From Planctomycetota bacterium (lineage in GTDB: Bacteria > Planctomycetota > Phycisphaerae > FEN-1346): 45,907 nt of DNA. Position 1 is the first letter of the stretch. The number at the start of each line of letters is the position of its first letter. The stretch covers positions 1-45,907 of the forward strand of contig JAPLMM010000227.1 of NCBI GenBank assembly GCA_026387035.1, given 5' to 3'. Below are positions 1 through 7,200 of this stretch, piece after piece. The notes under the pieces are model-generated. The model saw nothing but the letters and a program-made list of their open reading frames with translations, was not told the DNA's origin and did no database searches. The position numbers and the translations under genes are program-made.

Positions 1-57
1 CCGCCTCCTAACTACCCAGCGCCAACACCATGCCGCGAAAAACGGTCACACCCGCGT

Positions 58-85
58 AAAAAAGAAGCGGCGGGCAAGCCCGCCG
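58..85 (-). terminator. possible second intrinsic terminator
   Basis: Positions 68-75 and 78-85 form a perfect 8-bp GC stem with a 2-base loop. Read on the minus strand it is followed by six T residues (A run at 58-63). It lies just beyond the first terminator of the PEP-CTERM gene, so it may act as a backup. The 2-base loop is very tight, so the real hairpin probably opens a closing pair. Confidence 0.45.
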
Positions 86-109
86 GCTAAATGTGACGGC
101 GCGGGGGTG

Positions 110-139
110 AAAAAGAGAGCGGCGTCCCGGTGGGACGCC
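110..139 (-). terminator. intrinsic terminator of the PEP-CTERM gene
   Basis: A perfect 8-bp stem (121-128 with 132-139) with a 3-base loop lies about 30 bases beyond the stop codon of the minus-strand gene. On the minus strand it is followed by a short T tract (A run at 110-114). Position and structure fit a Rho-independent terminator. Confidence 0.65.
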
Positions 140-167
140 GCGCTCAAAGCCTCAAGCCCGCTTTACA

Positions 168-902
168 TTACTTGCGTTTGCGGCCGAGGATGAGGCCCAG
201 GCCGCCCAGACCCAAGAGGGCCATCGTCGCCGGCTCGGGAGCCGCCTCGACGCGGAAATTATCCATGGCAAAGACCTGGGAGTTACTGTCGTTGTAGGCG
301 ACGAAGCCGAAGTCGGTGATAGTGCCAGCCGGCAGCAGGGTGGGGGTGGTTGACCACGCTTTACTATCCCTCCAATCATATGTGTTAAAAACGTTGCCCG
401 TCATTGCGTACCAGTTGGCGGTTTCCACGTTTACCGTCGAGGTCGCCCATCCGGTGATGTTAGAGCCGTTGACAGTGCCGTGGTCGTTGGCACCGGTGCC
501 GAACGTCTCGCTACCGTACCATGTGCCGCCGACTTTAGCGAGGAATTTCGCGCCATTAGCAATCCCTCTGGCCCAGTCAACCGTGAACGTAGTCTCGGTA
601 CGCTCGGCACTCAGGATCGGCCGTTCCGCGGTGGTCCCCCATGTGTGACAATGGGATTCTCCCTCATACCACCGAGCGAACCAATCGTCACTCGTGTCGG
701 GCGGTGCGGTGCTGGTCCAGCCTGTTGCTGTTCCGACCTTTCCCGTTCCGCCGACCCAACCGGTGCCAAGGTTCAAGGCTTCCCCGGGGGTGGTGCCCAC
801 GAATGTCTCTTGGTAGAGTTGCACCGGCGCAGCCTGCGCCGCCGAGGCCAGCACCAACACCGCGCACGCCATCAACGCTACTGCCAGTCCTAACGTTCTC
901 AT
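168..902 (-). CDS. PEP-CTERM sorting domain-containing secreted protein
   Basis: A 244-residue exported protein. Residues 1-24 are a signal peptide: a short basic start, a long hydrophobic run, and AQA before the likely cleavage site. The C-terminus (about 222-244) is a PEP-CTERM tail, with PEP followed by a hydrophobic glycine/leucine stretch and a final RKRK. In known systems this tail is cleaved by an exosortase and the protein is anchored to, or passed to, the cell envelope and exopolysaccharide. No exosortase lies in this window. The middle is rich in Trp, Gly, Thr and Asn and looks like a beta-sandwich, but I recognise no specific domain. The start was chosen because GGGGAGG lies four bases upstream and the signal peptide begins there. 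It stands alone with its own promoter and terminator. Confidence 0.9.
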   Translation of the reverse strand: MRTLGLAVALMACAVLVLASAAQAAPVQLYQETFVGTTPGEALNLGTGWVGGTGKVGTATGWTSTAPPDTSDDWFARWYEGESHCHTWGTTAERPILSAERTETTFTVDWARGIANGAKFLAKVGGTWYGSETFGTGANDHGTVNGSNITGWATSTVNVETANWYAMTGNVFNTYDWRDSKAWSTTPTLLPAGTITDFGFVAYNDSNSQVFAMDNFRVEAAPEPATMALLGLGGLGLILGRKRK

Positions 903-984
903 GATCCTCCCCTTTCGAAAGGAACCCCACAGGACCGATCCACTTGCCACACCAAACGACTTGTCACCCTCTAACTCCGCCGGA

Positions 985-1012
985 AGTATACCACAAAATC
1001 CGGCGAAGTCAA
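985..1012 (-). promoter_or_regulatory. sigma70-type promoter of the PEP-CTERM gene
   Basis: On the minus strand TTGACT (1007-1012) is separated by 16 bases from TATACT (985-990). Both hexamers are close to consensus. Transcription would start near 978, giving a leader of about 75 bases before the start codon at 902. Confidence 0.65.
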
Positions 1013-1038
1013 ATGGAAAAAGGATTTTTTCGGCATCC

Positions 1039-1059
1039 GGGGGGGGAAGGGGGGGGGGG
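1039..1059. repeat. poly-G tract
   Basis: Eight G residues, two A, then eleven G residues in a non-coding spacer. It may be genuine or a homopolymer assembly error. Confidence 0.7.
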
Positions 1060-1155
1060 AAAAAGTGCCTGTAAATAAAGGATTTACGGGGGAAAAATTT
1101 TCGGATTTTCCCCGGTTTTTCCCTCTTTCGGCCTCTTCGCCAGGAAACGGCAAAG

Positions 1156-1204
1156 CCTTCAACGCAGAGAACGCAGAGAACGACAGGAATTGGGGAACGG
1201 CAAA
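1156..1204 (+). repeat. CGCAGAGA-family dispersed repeat, copy 1
   Basis: A 49-base unit: CCTTC, two CGCAGAGA cores, then TTGGGGAACGGCAAA. It matches the copy at 1289-1337 at 43 of 49 positions by eye. Related units lie at 2879-2990 and 28929-29067. Confidence 0.75.
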
Positions 1205-1288
1205 AGGCAAACCCGCCGTCGCCGACCCTGCTCTGCGAAGCCCGCTACGCAGGGCGAAGCAGAGGGCTATGGCGGGCAGGCGGCACGG

Positions 1289-1337
1289 CCTTCAACGCAG
1301 AGAACGCGGAGAACGGCGGAGACTGGGGAACGGCAAA
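1289..1337 (+). repeat. CGCAGAGA-family dispersed repeat, copy 2
   Basis: The same 49-base unit as at 1156-1204, in the same orientation and 133 bases further on, with six mismatches concentrated in the middle. Confidence 0.75.
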
Positions 1338-1542
1338 CGGCACGGCAGCGGTCGAGCCACCCTGGCAGGGCGAGCCCCTGGATGGTCTGCTTGTGCGCGG
1401 TGGGTCGGGAGACCCACCGCGCAAAGTTGCGAAGGATTTACGGAGGAAAAATTTTTCGGATTTCACCCTGGCAGGGGGGGCGGAATCGGATGGAACCCCC
1501 GACGCCCGCTCGATATACTACAACTATCCCACGAGCGGCCCC

Positions 1543-1598
1543 TCGACCATGCCCTTCGAGAGCCTCAGGGCCCTGAGGCTCTCGAAGGGCATGGTCGA
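1543..1598. repeat. 56-bp perfect palindrome (CTTCGA/CTCAGGG family)
   Basis: Every base from 1543 to 1570 pairs with 1571 to 1598 with no loop. It would form a long cruciform, or a hairpin in RNA. The arms carry CCCTTCGAG and CCTCAGGG, the signature of the dispersed family also found at 1618-1672, 2904-2946, 3470-3502 and 25422-25471. It lies about 120 bases upstream of the UroD-like gene. Confidence 0.85.
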
Positions 1599-1720
1599 AC
1601 GGCTCGGGCCGCCCTGCGGTTCGACCGTGCTCACCGCCCCGAGCGTGTCGAGGGGAGGTTCTCGAAGGGCGGAGAGGGGAGATAAGTACGGTGTCCCCCG
1701 GAACTCCGACACGTAGCGGC

Positions 1721-2806
1721 ATGATGAACGCGAAAGAGCGAGTTCTGACGGCTGTGGCTCGGCGGGCGCCCGACCGGGTGCCCATGGATTTCCAGTTCAA
1801 TCCCTGGGTGCTCGAACGCCTGCATCGCGACCTGGGAACCTCAACGCTCCGAGAGGTGCTCGACCGTCTGCGCAGCGACATCGTCGACTTGCGGGGCGTT
1901 GTCGATCCGAAGTACCGCGGCCCCATCCCGCAGTCGCGCGAATTGGGCGACGGCGTGCGGGAGAATTTCTGGGGATGGCGGCAGAAGGTCATGCATACGG
2001 CGACCGGTCCGGAAGACTGCTTCGTCGAGTTTGTGTTGGCCGATGCGACGTCGATTGACGATTTCGAGCGGCATCGCTGGCCAAGCCCGGATTGGTTTGA
2101 CTTCTCCGCGTTCTCCACGCGCCTTGACGAGTGGCGGGACCTCGCCGTCATGGCCAGCGGGGCCAGCGTCTTCCAACACCCTACGTTCCTGCGAGGGTTG
2201 GAGAATCTGCTCATCGACATGGCCGCCCAGCCCGAGATGGCGCACTGGCTCATCGATCGCTTCACGGACTTCTACCTGGGCTTCTTTGACCGCATGCTGA
2301 CGGCAGCCAAAGGGCGGATTGACATTCTGCGGACGGCGGATGACCTGGGCGCCCAGCGAGGACTGTTCTTCAGCCCGGACATGTTTCGGACCTTCATCAA
2401 ACCCCGACTGAGCAAACTGATCGACATGACCCACAGCCACGGGGTGAAATTCTTGTTTCACTCGTGCGGCGCCATTCGCCCTCTGATCGAAGACTTGATC
2501 GAGATCGGCGTCGACATCCTCGACCCGCTGCAGGCCGCGGCCGAAGGGATGCAGCCCCAAGTCCTCAAGGATGCGTACGGCGACCGCATCTGCCTGCACG
2601 GCGGCATCTGCACCCAGCACCTCCTGCCGCGAGGCACGCCGGACGAGGTGCGATGCGAGGTGCAACGACGCTTGAAAATCATGGGCAACGGCGGCGGTTA
2701 CATCCTGGCGCCTTGCCATGTTCTGCAAACGGATGTGCCTACCGAGAATATTTTGGCCCTGTCTGAGGCGGGCTTCGAATCCGGCCGGGACTCCGGATGC
2801 TATTGA
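1721..2806 (+). CDS. uroporphyrinogen decarboxylase family protein (MtaA/CmuA-type methyltransferase)
   Basis: A 361-residue protein of the UroD / corrinoid methyltransferase fold. It opens with the family's usual start, a short helix with KERV followed by PDRVPM. H247-x-C249 in 'FHSCGAI' and C332 in 'LAPCHVLQ' fit the H-x-C...C zinc site of the methylcobalamin:coenzyme M-type methyltransferases rather than classical haem-making UroD. Typical members transfer methyl groups between a corrinoid protein and a thiol or cofactor, or demethylate small substrates. The substrate here cannot be told. No corrinoid protein gene is adjacent. The start is uncertain: homology favours ATG at 1721 or 1724, but an in-frame GTG at 1691 has a better GGGGAG ribosome site and would add 10 residues. 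Confidence 0.85.
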   Translation: MMNAKERVLTAVARRAPDRVPMDFQFNPWVLERLHRDLGTSTLREVLDRLRSDIVDLRGVVDPKYRGPIPQSRELGDGVRENFWGWRQKVMHTATGPEDCFVEFVLADATSIDDFERHRWPSPDWFDFSAFSTRLDEWRDLAVMASGASVFQHPTFLRGLENLLIDMAAQPEMAHWLIDRFTDFYLGFFDRMLTAAKGRIDILRTADDLGAQRGLFFSPDMFRTFIKPRLSKLIDMTHSHGVKFLFHSCGAIRPLIEDLIEIGVDILDPLQAAAEGMQPQVLKDAYGDRICLHGGICTQHLLPRGTPDEVRCEVQRRLKIMGNGGGYILAPCHVLQTDVPTENILALSEAGFESGRDSGCY

Positions 2807-3183
2807 GCATTTTGTTTTCCAGGTGCATTGCCGTGTGAAAATTCGGGCGATACGCTTCAACGGCAGGCTGGAGGCTTGAGACCGCAGAGGCCTGCCCTGC
2901 CTGCCCTGAGCAGGGTCGAAGGGAGCGAGCGAAGCGAGTCGAAGGGACGCAGAGAAAGACGCAGATTGGGGAAAGGCAAACGACAAACAACAATGACCAA
3001 GGCGAGACCCCTCCGCTTCGGTCGGGGTGACACCCGGCGACGCCTGCCCGCCCCGCCTGCCCCGTTGGGTTTGGGGCCGGGATCCGCCTTTCAATCCGCA
3101 ATCCGCATTCCGCAATCACTATCTCCCCCCACCCCCCTCTGCGATCTCTGCGTTGAAGACACCGCGAAATCCCGCCGACGCCC
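2807..3183. other. repeat-filled spacer between convergent genes
   Basis: No gene seen. From left to right it has a CGCAGAG-type unit interrupted by a CCCTGAGCAGGG/TCGAAGGG element (2904-2946), more CGCAGAGA and a GGCAAA end (to about 2990), a GC-rich element at 3042-3084 that recurs at 20279-20317, a short 'aatccgcaatccgcattccg' tandem, and an oppositely oriented CTCTGCGTTGAAGA end near 3140-3156. The opposed CGCAGAGA ends flank the stretch, as in the other convergent spacer at 28913-29097. Confidence 0.7.
3042..3084 (+). repeat. dispersed GC-rich repeat, copy 1
   Basis: A unit containing GCCCCGTTGGG, TTGGGGCCGGGATC and flanking CCTGCCCC steps. The copy at 20279-20317 is nearly identical apart from a 4-base difference and one substitution. 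Confidence 0.7.
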
Positions 3184-3567
3184 TCACGGGTGCGGCGTAA
3201 TGGCAAGGATCGTGATCTCGCCCGGACCGGGACCGTAGCACCAGAACACGCGGTAAGCCCCCGGCGTTCGGTGCTGGGCATACGCCTCGAACACCTTGGC
3301 CTTCGGGTCGAAGGGGCTTTCCAGCGAGTGGTACGGGTGGGTTTGGAGTCCGGGATGGCGCGGATTGTCCGCCAGAAGGAGGATCGTCTTACGGACCTGC
3401 TTAAAAAGCCCTTCCTGCCGGGAGGATTTCCGTCTGCCGGTTCGCCCCCGCGTCCGGCCGGATCGCTTGCCCTGAGTCCCGACAAGGTCGGGATCGAAGG
3501 GGGCGACCGAAACCTGGAGTTCCTCGTACTGGCGGCGCGCGGTGGGCGTCCATCGGACCGCAGCCAT
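3184..3567 (-). CDS. RelE/ParE-type toxin (type II toxin-antitoxin)
   Basis: A 127-residue basic protein. The second half carries the features of a RelE-superfamily group common in environmental bacteria: a helix 'LFKQVRKTILLLADNP', the phrase 'RHPGLQTHPYHSL', 'KVFEAYAQHRTPGAYRV', and a C-terminal 'GEITILAITPHP'. Members of this superfamily usually cleave mRNA at the ribosome or act on other targets, and the partner antitoxin silences them. The gene begins in a TGATG overlap of one base with the upstream antitoxin, so the two are translationally coupled. A CTTCGA/CTCAGGG-type palindromic repeat (3470-3502) lies inside the reading frame and encodes about a dozen residues near position 25 (PFDPDLVGTQG). 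This may be a natural loop or may impair activity. Confidence 0.75.
   Translation of the reverse strand: MAAVRWTPTARRQYEELQVSVAPFDPDLVGTQGKRSGRTRGRTGRRKSSRQEGLFKQVRKTILLLADNPRHPGLQTHPYHSLESPFDPKAKVFEAYAQHRTPGAYRVFWCYGPGPGEITILAITPHP
3470..3502. repeat. palindromic repeat inside the toxin gene
   Basis: CCCTGAG, then a perfect 7-bp hairpin (3477-3483 with 3487-3493, loop AAG), then TCGAAGGG. It has the same ends as the intergenic CTTCGA/CTCAGGG elements, but here it reads in frame within the toxin coding sequence. Confidence 0.65.
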
Positions 3568-3830
3568 CAGCGATTGTCCTCATCGTCGCCCGACCCCGCC
3601 TCCAGGTCCGGGGCCTCGGCAAACCGGCCCGCGCGCGCCTCCTCCAGTCCCCCGCGGACCGCCTCCAGAGCCTTCGCGTTCTTGTAGAGCCACGCTTCCC
3701 GGGCGGGAATCGCCTCCGCTGGAATGATCTCCAGCGCCCCGTCCTCGTGCTCCCGCACGATCACCAGGCGGTTCGCGTATCGTGGGCCGAGCGTAATCCG
3801 CCCCCGGCCGTCAACGGTCTTCGTCGTCAT
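3567..3830 (-). CDS. AbrB/MazE-like antitoxin
   Basis: An 87-residue acidic protein. The N-terminal part (residues 1 to about 40: TTKTVDGRGRITLG...) resembles the swapped-hairpin DNA-binding fold of SpoVT/AbrB and MazE antitoxins, which are mostly beta and centred on a 'GRITLG' strand. The C-terminal half is helical and acidic, ending in a disordered DDEDN tail of the sort that wraps the toxin. It precedes and overlaps the RelE-like toxin gene by one base. The start at 3830 was chosen because GAGGAGGAAGG lies immediately upstream. A longer start would place that ribosome site inside the gene. AbrB-type antitoxins usually repress their own promoter. The family assignment is moderate; the role follows from the pairing. 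Confidence 0.7.
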   Translation of the reverse strand: MTTKTVDGRGRITLGPRYANRLVIVREHEDGALEIIPAEAIPAREAWLYKNAKALEAVRGGLEEARAGRFAEAPDLEAGSGDDEDNR

Positions 3831-3852
3831 GGCACCTTCCTCCTCACCGGAC

Positions 3853-3881
3853 ATTATTGCCTATATCGGGCGAAAAGGCAA
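3853..3881 (-). promoter_or_regulatory. promoter and possible operator of the toxin-antitoxin pair
   Basis: On the minus strand TTGCCT (3876-3881), a 17-base spacer, and AATAAT (3853-3858). The promoter is spanned by an inverted repeat, TTGCC (3857-3861) and GGCAA (3877-3881). This is a sensible operator for autoregulation, although that role is inferred. Confidence 0.5.
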
Positions 3882-4293
3882 GTGGGAAATAGGGCAATTG
3901 CTCCGGATTTCAAGGGCAGGGCATTTCCGCCCCGCCTCAGGCACCCAGGCACTCCCTGGCAGGGCGAGCCCCTGGCTGGGCTACGCCCGCCGTGGCCCGC
4001 TGCCGTGGCTCGACCGCAGGAACCCAGGCACTGGCCGTCCAATGCTGTTTCTTTGTCAAATGCGAGATTCCCCCGCCGACCCCCAAAGGCACGCGCTCGC
4101 CCCGCCACGGCGGGTAAACTTCCGGCTTCGTCCTGCGGACTACGCCGGGACAAGTCGGCTCGCGGCTAACCGTGAACGGCGCACAGCGCTGCTGGGTGGA
4201 CCACGGGGCCCGGGGGAGCGAAAATTTTTGGAACTTTCGGCCGGGGGGATGGTCTAATACCTGGAATCCGAGTGGTTCGGTTGCCGAGCCTTT
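3882..4293. other. spacer without a gene
   Basis: About 410 bases between the divergent antitoxin and the large secreted-protein gene. It holds the 22-base element CCCTGGCAGGGCGAGCCCC... (3954-3975, also at 1360-1381), several GCCCGCCGTGG steps and an A/T-rich 'cgaaaatttttgga' near 4220. No convincing open frame or promoter for the downstream gene is visible. A weak TAATAC lies near 4254. Confidence 0.5.
3954..3975 (+). repeat. 22-base dispersed repeat, identical to 1360-1381
   Basis: Twenty-two identical bases beginning CCCTGGCAGGG occur here and at 1360-1381, both in non-coding spacers. Confidence 0.7.
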
Positions 4294-7200
4294 ATGAAGC
4301 GTCGGCTTATCGCTATCGCCGTTCTGGTATTCTTCGTCGCGGCCCCGGCCGTGGGGAACTCCGTGCGCCCGGACCTGGTGCGCGAAATTCTTCGCCGGAA
4401 ACCCGAATGGCCGGGCGTCGAGGTCGAAATTCCCGTCGAGGTCTACGACGCGTACGTGCGGGACCTGCGCGCGGTTCCCGTCCCGCCGCAGCCCCCCGAA
4501 GTTTCCTGGATCGAGCGGGTCACGTACCGCATTTCCATCGCCGCCGACGACGCGAAACTCGAAGCGGAGTTCAACCTCGTCTTCCTGCCCGGCGAGGGGG
4601 CCAAGGCCCTGGCTCTGCTTCCGAAGGCCCTCGCGTGGAGCGAGGTGACGCTGGACGGCAAGACCGTCGAACTCCGGCAGGCCGACGACGGCTGGTTCTA
4701 CCTGGACCCGCCGGAGCCCGGCCGATACCGCGTCGTGGCGAAGGCGCCGGTGAAACCGGCGAAGAACGGCGACCGGTTCGACGCCTCGTGGCCGACGCCG
4801 GCGGCGGCGTGGACCGTCGGGGCCGTGGAGTCGGACGGCCTGTGGGAGGTGCGATTCTCGCGGTCGCCGCTGCCCGTCGTCGGGGCGGAGGCGGCCGGGA
4901 CGCACGGCACGGTGGGCCTCGTGCCGGGCGACCGGTTGGGCGTCCAGTGGCAGCGTCCTCAGCCGCCCGTCCGCCGGGCCGCCAGCATCGAATCGAAATC
5001 CCATGTCGGTTGGACGCTGGCGGACGGCGTGCACCAGGTGCGTGCGATCCTGGACCTTCGGCTGTGGGGCGGGGAGGCGGAGGAACTTTCGCTTTCGTTC
5101 CCGCTGGGGGCCGACCGCATCGAAATCCGGGGTCCCGACGTCCGCGAGGTGCAGACCCAGGGGGCCCAGGCCCGCGTGTTCCTGCGCGGGGCGATTACGC
5201 AGCGGACGCGCCTGGCGGTCTCCTTCGAGGTGCCGCGGGCGGCCACCGGGCGGATGACGCTGCCGGCGTTCGGCGTGGCGGGAGCGAGGCCGGCGGGCGG
5301 AACGCTGGCGATCGCGGGCGGCAGCGGGGCGGTGCTCCTGGAGATGGAGAGCCGGGGCCTTGAGCCGATGGCCCTTTATGACCTGCCGGCGGAGACGCGG
5401 GGTCTCCTGGCGGCGCCGCCGGTCTATGCCTACAACCTCGCGCCGGGGCCGTGGGAAGCGCAGGTCGATTTGGTGGCGATGGCGGAGTTTCCGGTCCGCG
5501 AGACGCTGATCGACTCGGCCCTTTACACGGTCCTCTACCGCCCGGACGGGCGGGTGATGACGAAGGTGATTTACGAGGTTCGGAACCGGGCGAAGCAGTA
5601 CATGCGGGTGGACCTGCCGGCGGGGGCGACGCTGGTCGTCGCCCGCGTGTCGGAGGAGCAGCGGAACCTGGCCCGCGGCCCGGGGACGAGCGTTCTCGTG
5701 CCCCTGGAAAAGAGCGTTCTGACGACGGCGGGGCTGGTGAGTTTCCCGGTGGAACTGGTGTACGTGATGGCCTCGCCGCCGCTGGACCGCAAGGGCGAGT
5801 TCCGCGCGGTGCTTCCGCGGACAGACCTTTCGATCGCCTACGCGCGGTGCGCGCTGATGCTGCCGGAGGGGATGAAGGTGAAGGAGTGGGGCGGACCGCT
5901 TCGGAAAGTGCCGTCGTGGTCGAGCGAGACGGCCGAGATGGAGTTTGAGTACGGGCGCGGGTACCTGGCGCCGCCGGAGGCGAAGGAGCCGCCCACGCCG
6001 AAAGGGCCGGGGATTTTGGAGACCATCGGCGGGCTGTTCGTGATGGCCTCGCGGGCGCCTGTGCCACAACGCGTTGCTCAACCGATGGAAGACGATGAAA
6101 CGCGGCGGCAGCGGGAACTTCAGACACAGACGCTCCAGGCGAAGAACACTTACCGTGCGGCGGTGCGGGCGTACGATGCCGGGGACAACCCGCGGGCGCA
6201 GAAACTGTTCGAGCAGGTGACGACCATCGCGCCGGAATCGACGGAGGGGTACAACGCCAAGAAGTACCTAGGGAACGTGAAGATTGCGATGGGCGAAGCG
6301 GAGGAGGGCGCGAAGGGCGACCGCGGCGCACGGGCGGCGACGAAGGCCGTCCAGCGGGCGCAGCAGATGGCGAACGTGACGATGCTCGAGCGCCAGCAGG
6401 AACTCCTGGCCCAGGGCCGGCAGGCGGCCCAGGCGGGGGACGTGAAACAGGCCGAGGCGGCGTACCAGGTGGCGACGGAGATGTCAAAGGAACTCCAGTC
6501 CCGCGGCGAGGAGGCGCGCGAGCAGCACGCCACGGTCCGCAAGGCCGAGCAGTTCCTCACGGAGTCCAAGGCGCAGCGCGGGAAGCAGGAGGCCGAGGTG
6601 GCGGGACTTCAGCAGCGGCTGGAGTCGGCGAAGAAGAACCTCACCAAGGCGGGCGGAAAAGCGGCAGCGAACATCGCCGACTTCGGTGTGGAGGGAGATG
6701 AGCGCGTGGGGGTGAGTGGAGGCTTCGCGTATTTTGGGACGCCGCCGGCGAAGGCGCCGGCCCAGGTGGAACTTGGGACGGCTATTGCGAAGCAGCAGGT
6801 GGACACGTACGGCAAGGTAGGGTCGGCCCAGGGCAAGGCGGTCTTCACTGGCCATGGCGTGGGTGGAGGCGGGGGCGGCACCGAGGGTTTGGGTCCCGCC
6901 GGAGGTGGCGGCGGGCAGGGGGAGGTCGCTCAACTTCAGGAACAGGTTCACGAACTGGAGGCGCTCCAGAAAAGATTCGGCGGCGAGAAGGCGGCCAAGC
7001 AGCCGACGTCCGAGGCGCTGGCGAAGGCGATTGACCTGGACAAAAAGGTGGAGCAGCGGACCGAGGCCCTGAAAGCGGGCGCGAAACAGGCGGCCTCGCT
7101 CGCCCGCGCGGGACGCCTGGCCGAGGCCGAGCAACTGATGGCGAACCTCCAGACGGAGGTGGAAAAAACAGCGAACGTGGCCGCCCTGATGCTGGCGGAA

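Larger units (their letters stand above)
1013..1720. other. repeat-filled spacer without a gene
   Basis: About 700 bases between two divergent genes, with no convincing coding sequence. It contains the poly-G tract, two copies of a 'ggatttacgg' element that continues into an A/T-rich core (1080-1112 and 1434-1467), two direct copies of a CGCAGAGA element (1156-1204 and 1289-1337), a 22-base element seen again at 3954-3975 (here at 1360-1381), a 56-bp palindrome (1543-1598), and a further CTTCGA-type element (about 1618-1672). Open frames here follow the repeats and are not believable genes. Confidence 0.75.

Noticed and set aside
1156-1337. A possible CRISPR array from the repeated CGCAGAGA units
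   Set aside because: Only two units, unequal composition, a spacer of 84 bases with no third unit, and no cas genes.
5820-5860. A 'PFDRLRAV'-like translation in an alternative frame, resembling the repeat family
   Set aside because: The DNA lacks the CTCAGGG partner arm and the real frame continues through it, so it is a chance likeness.
3937-6081. A long open frame on the minus strand opposite the large secreted-protein gene
   Set aside because: It is made of Arg, Pro and His repeats without any domain, as expected opposite a GC-rich coding strand, and the plus-strand gene has a signal peptide and a paralog.
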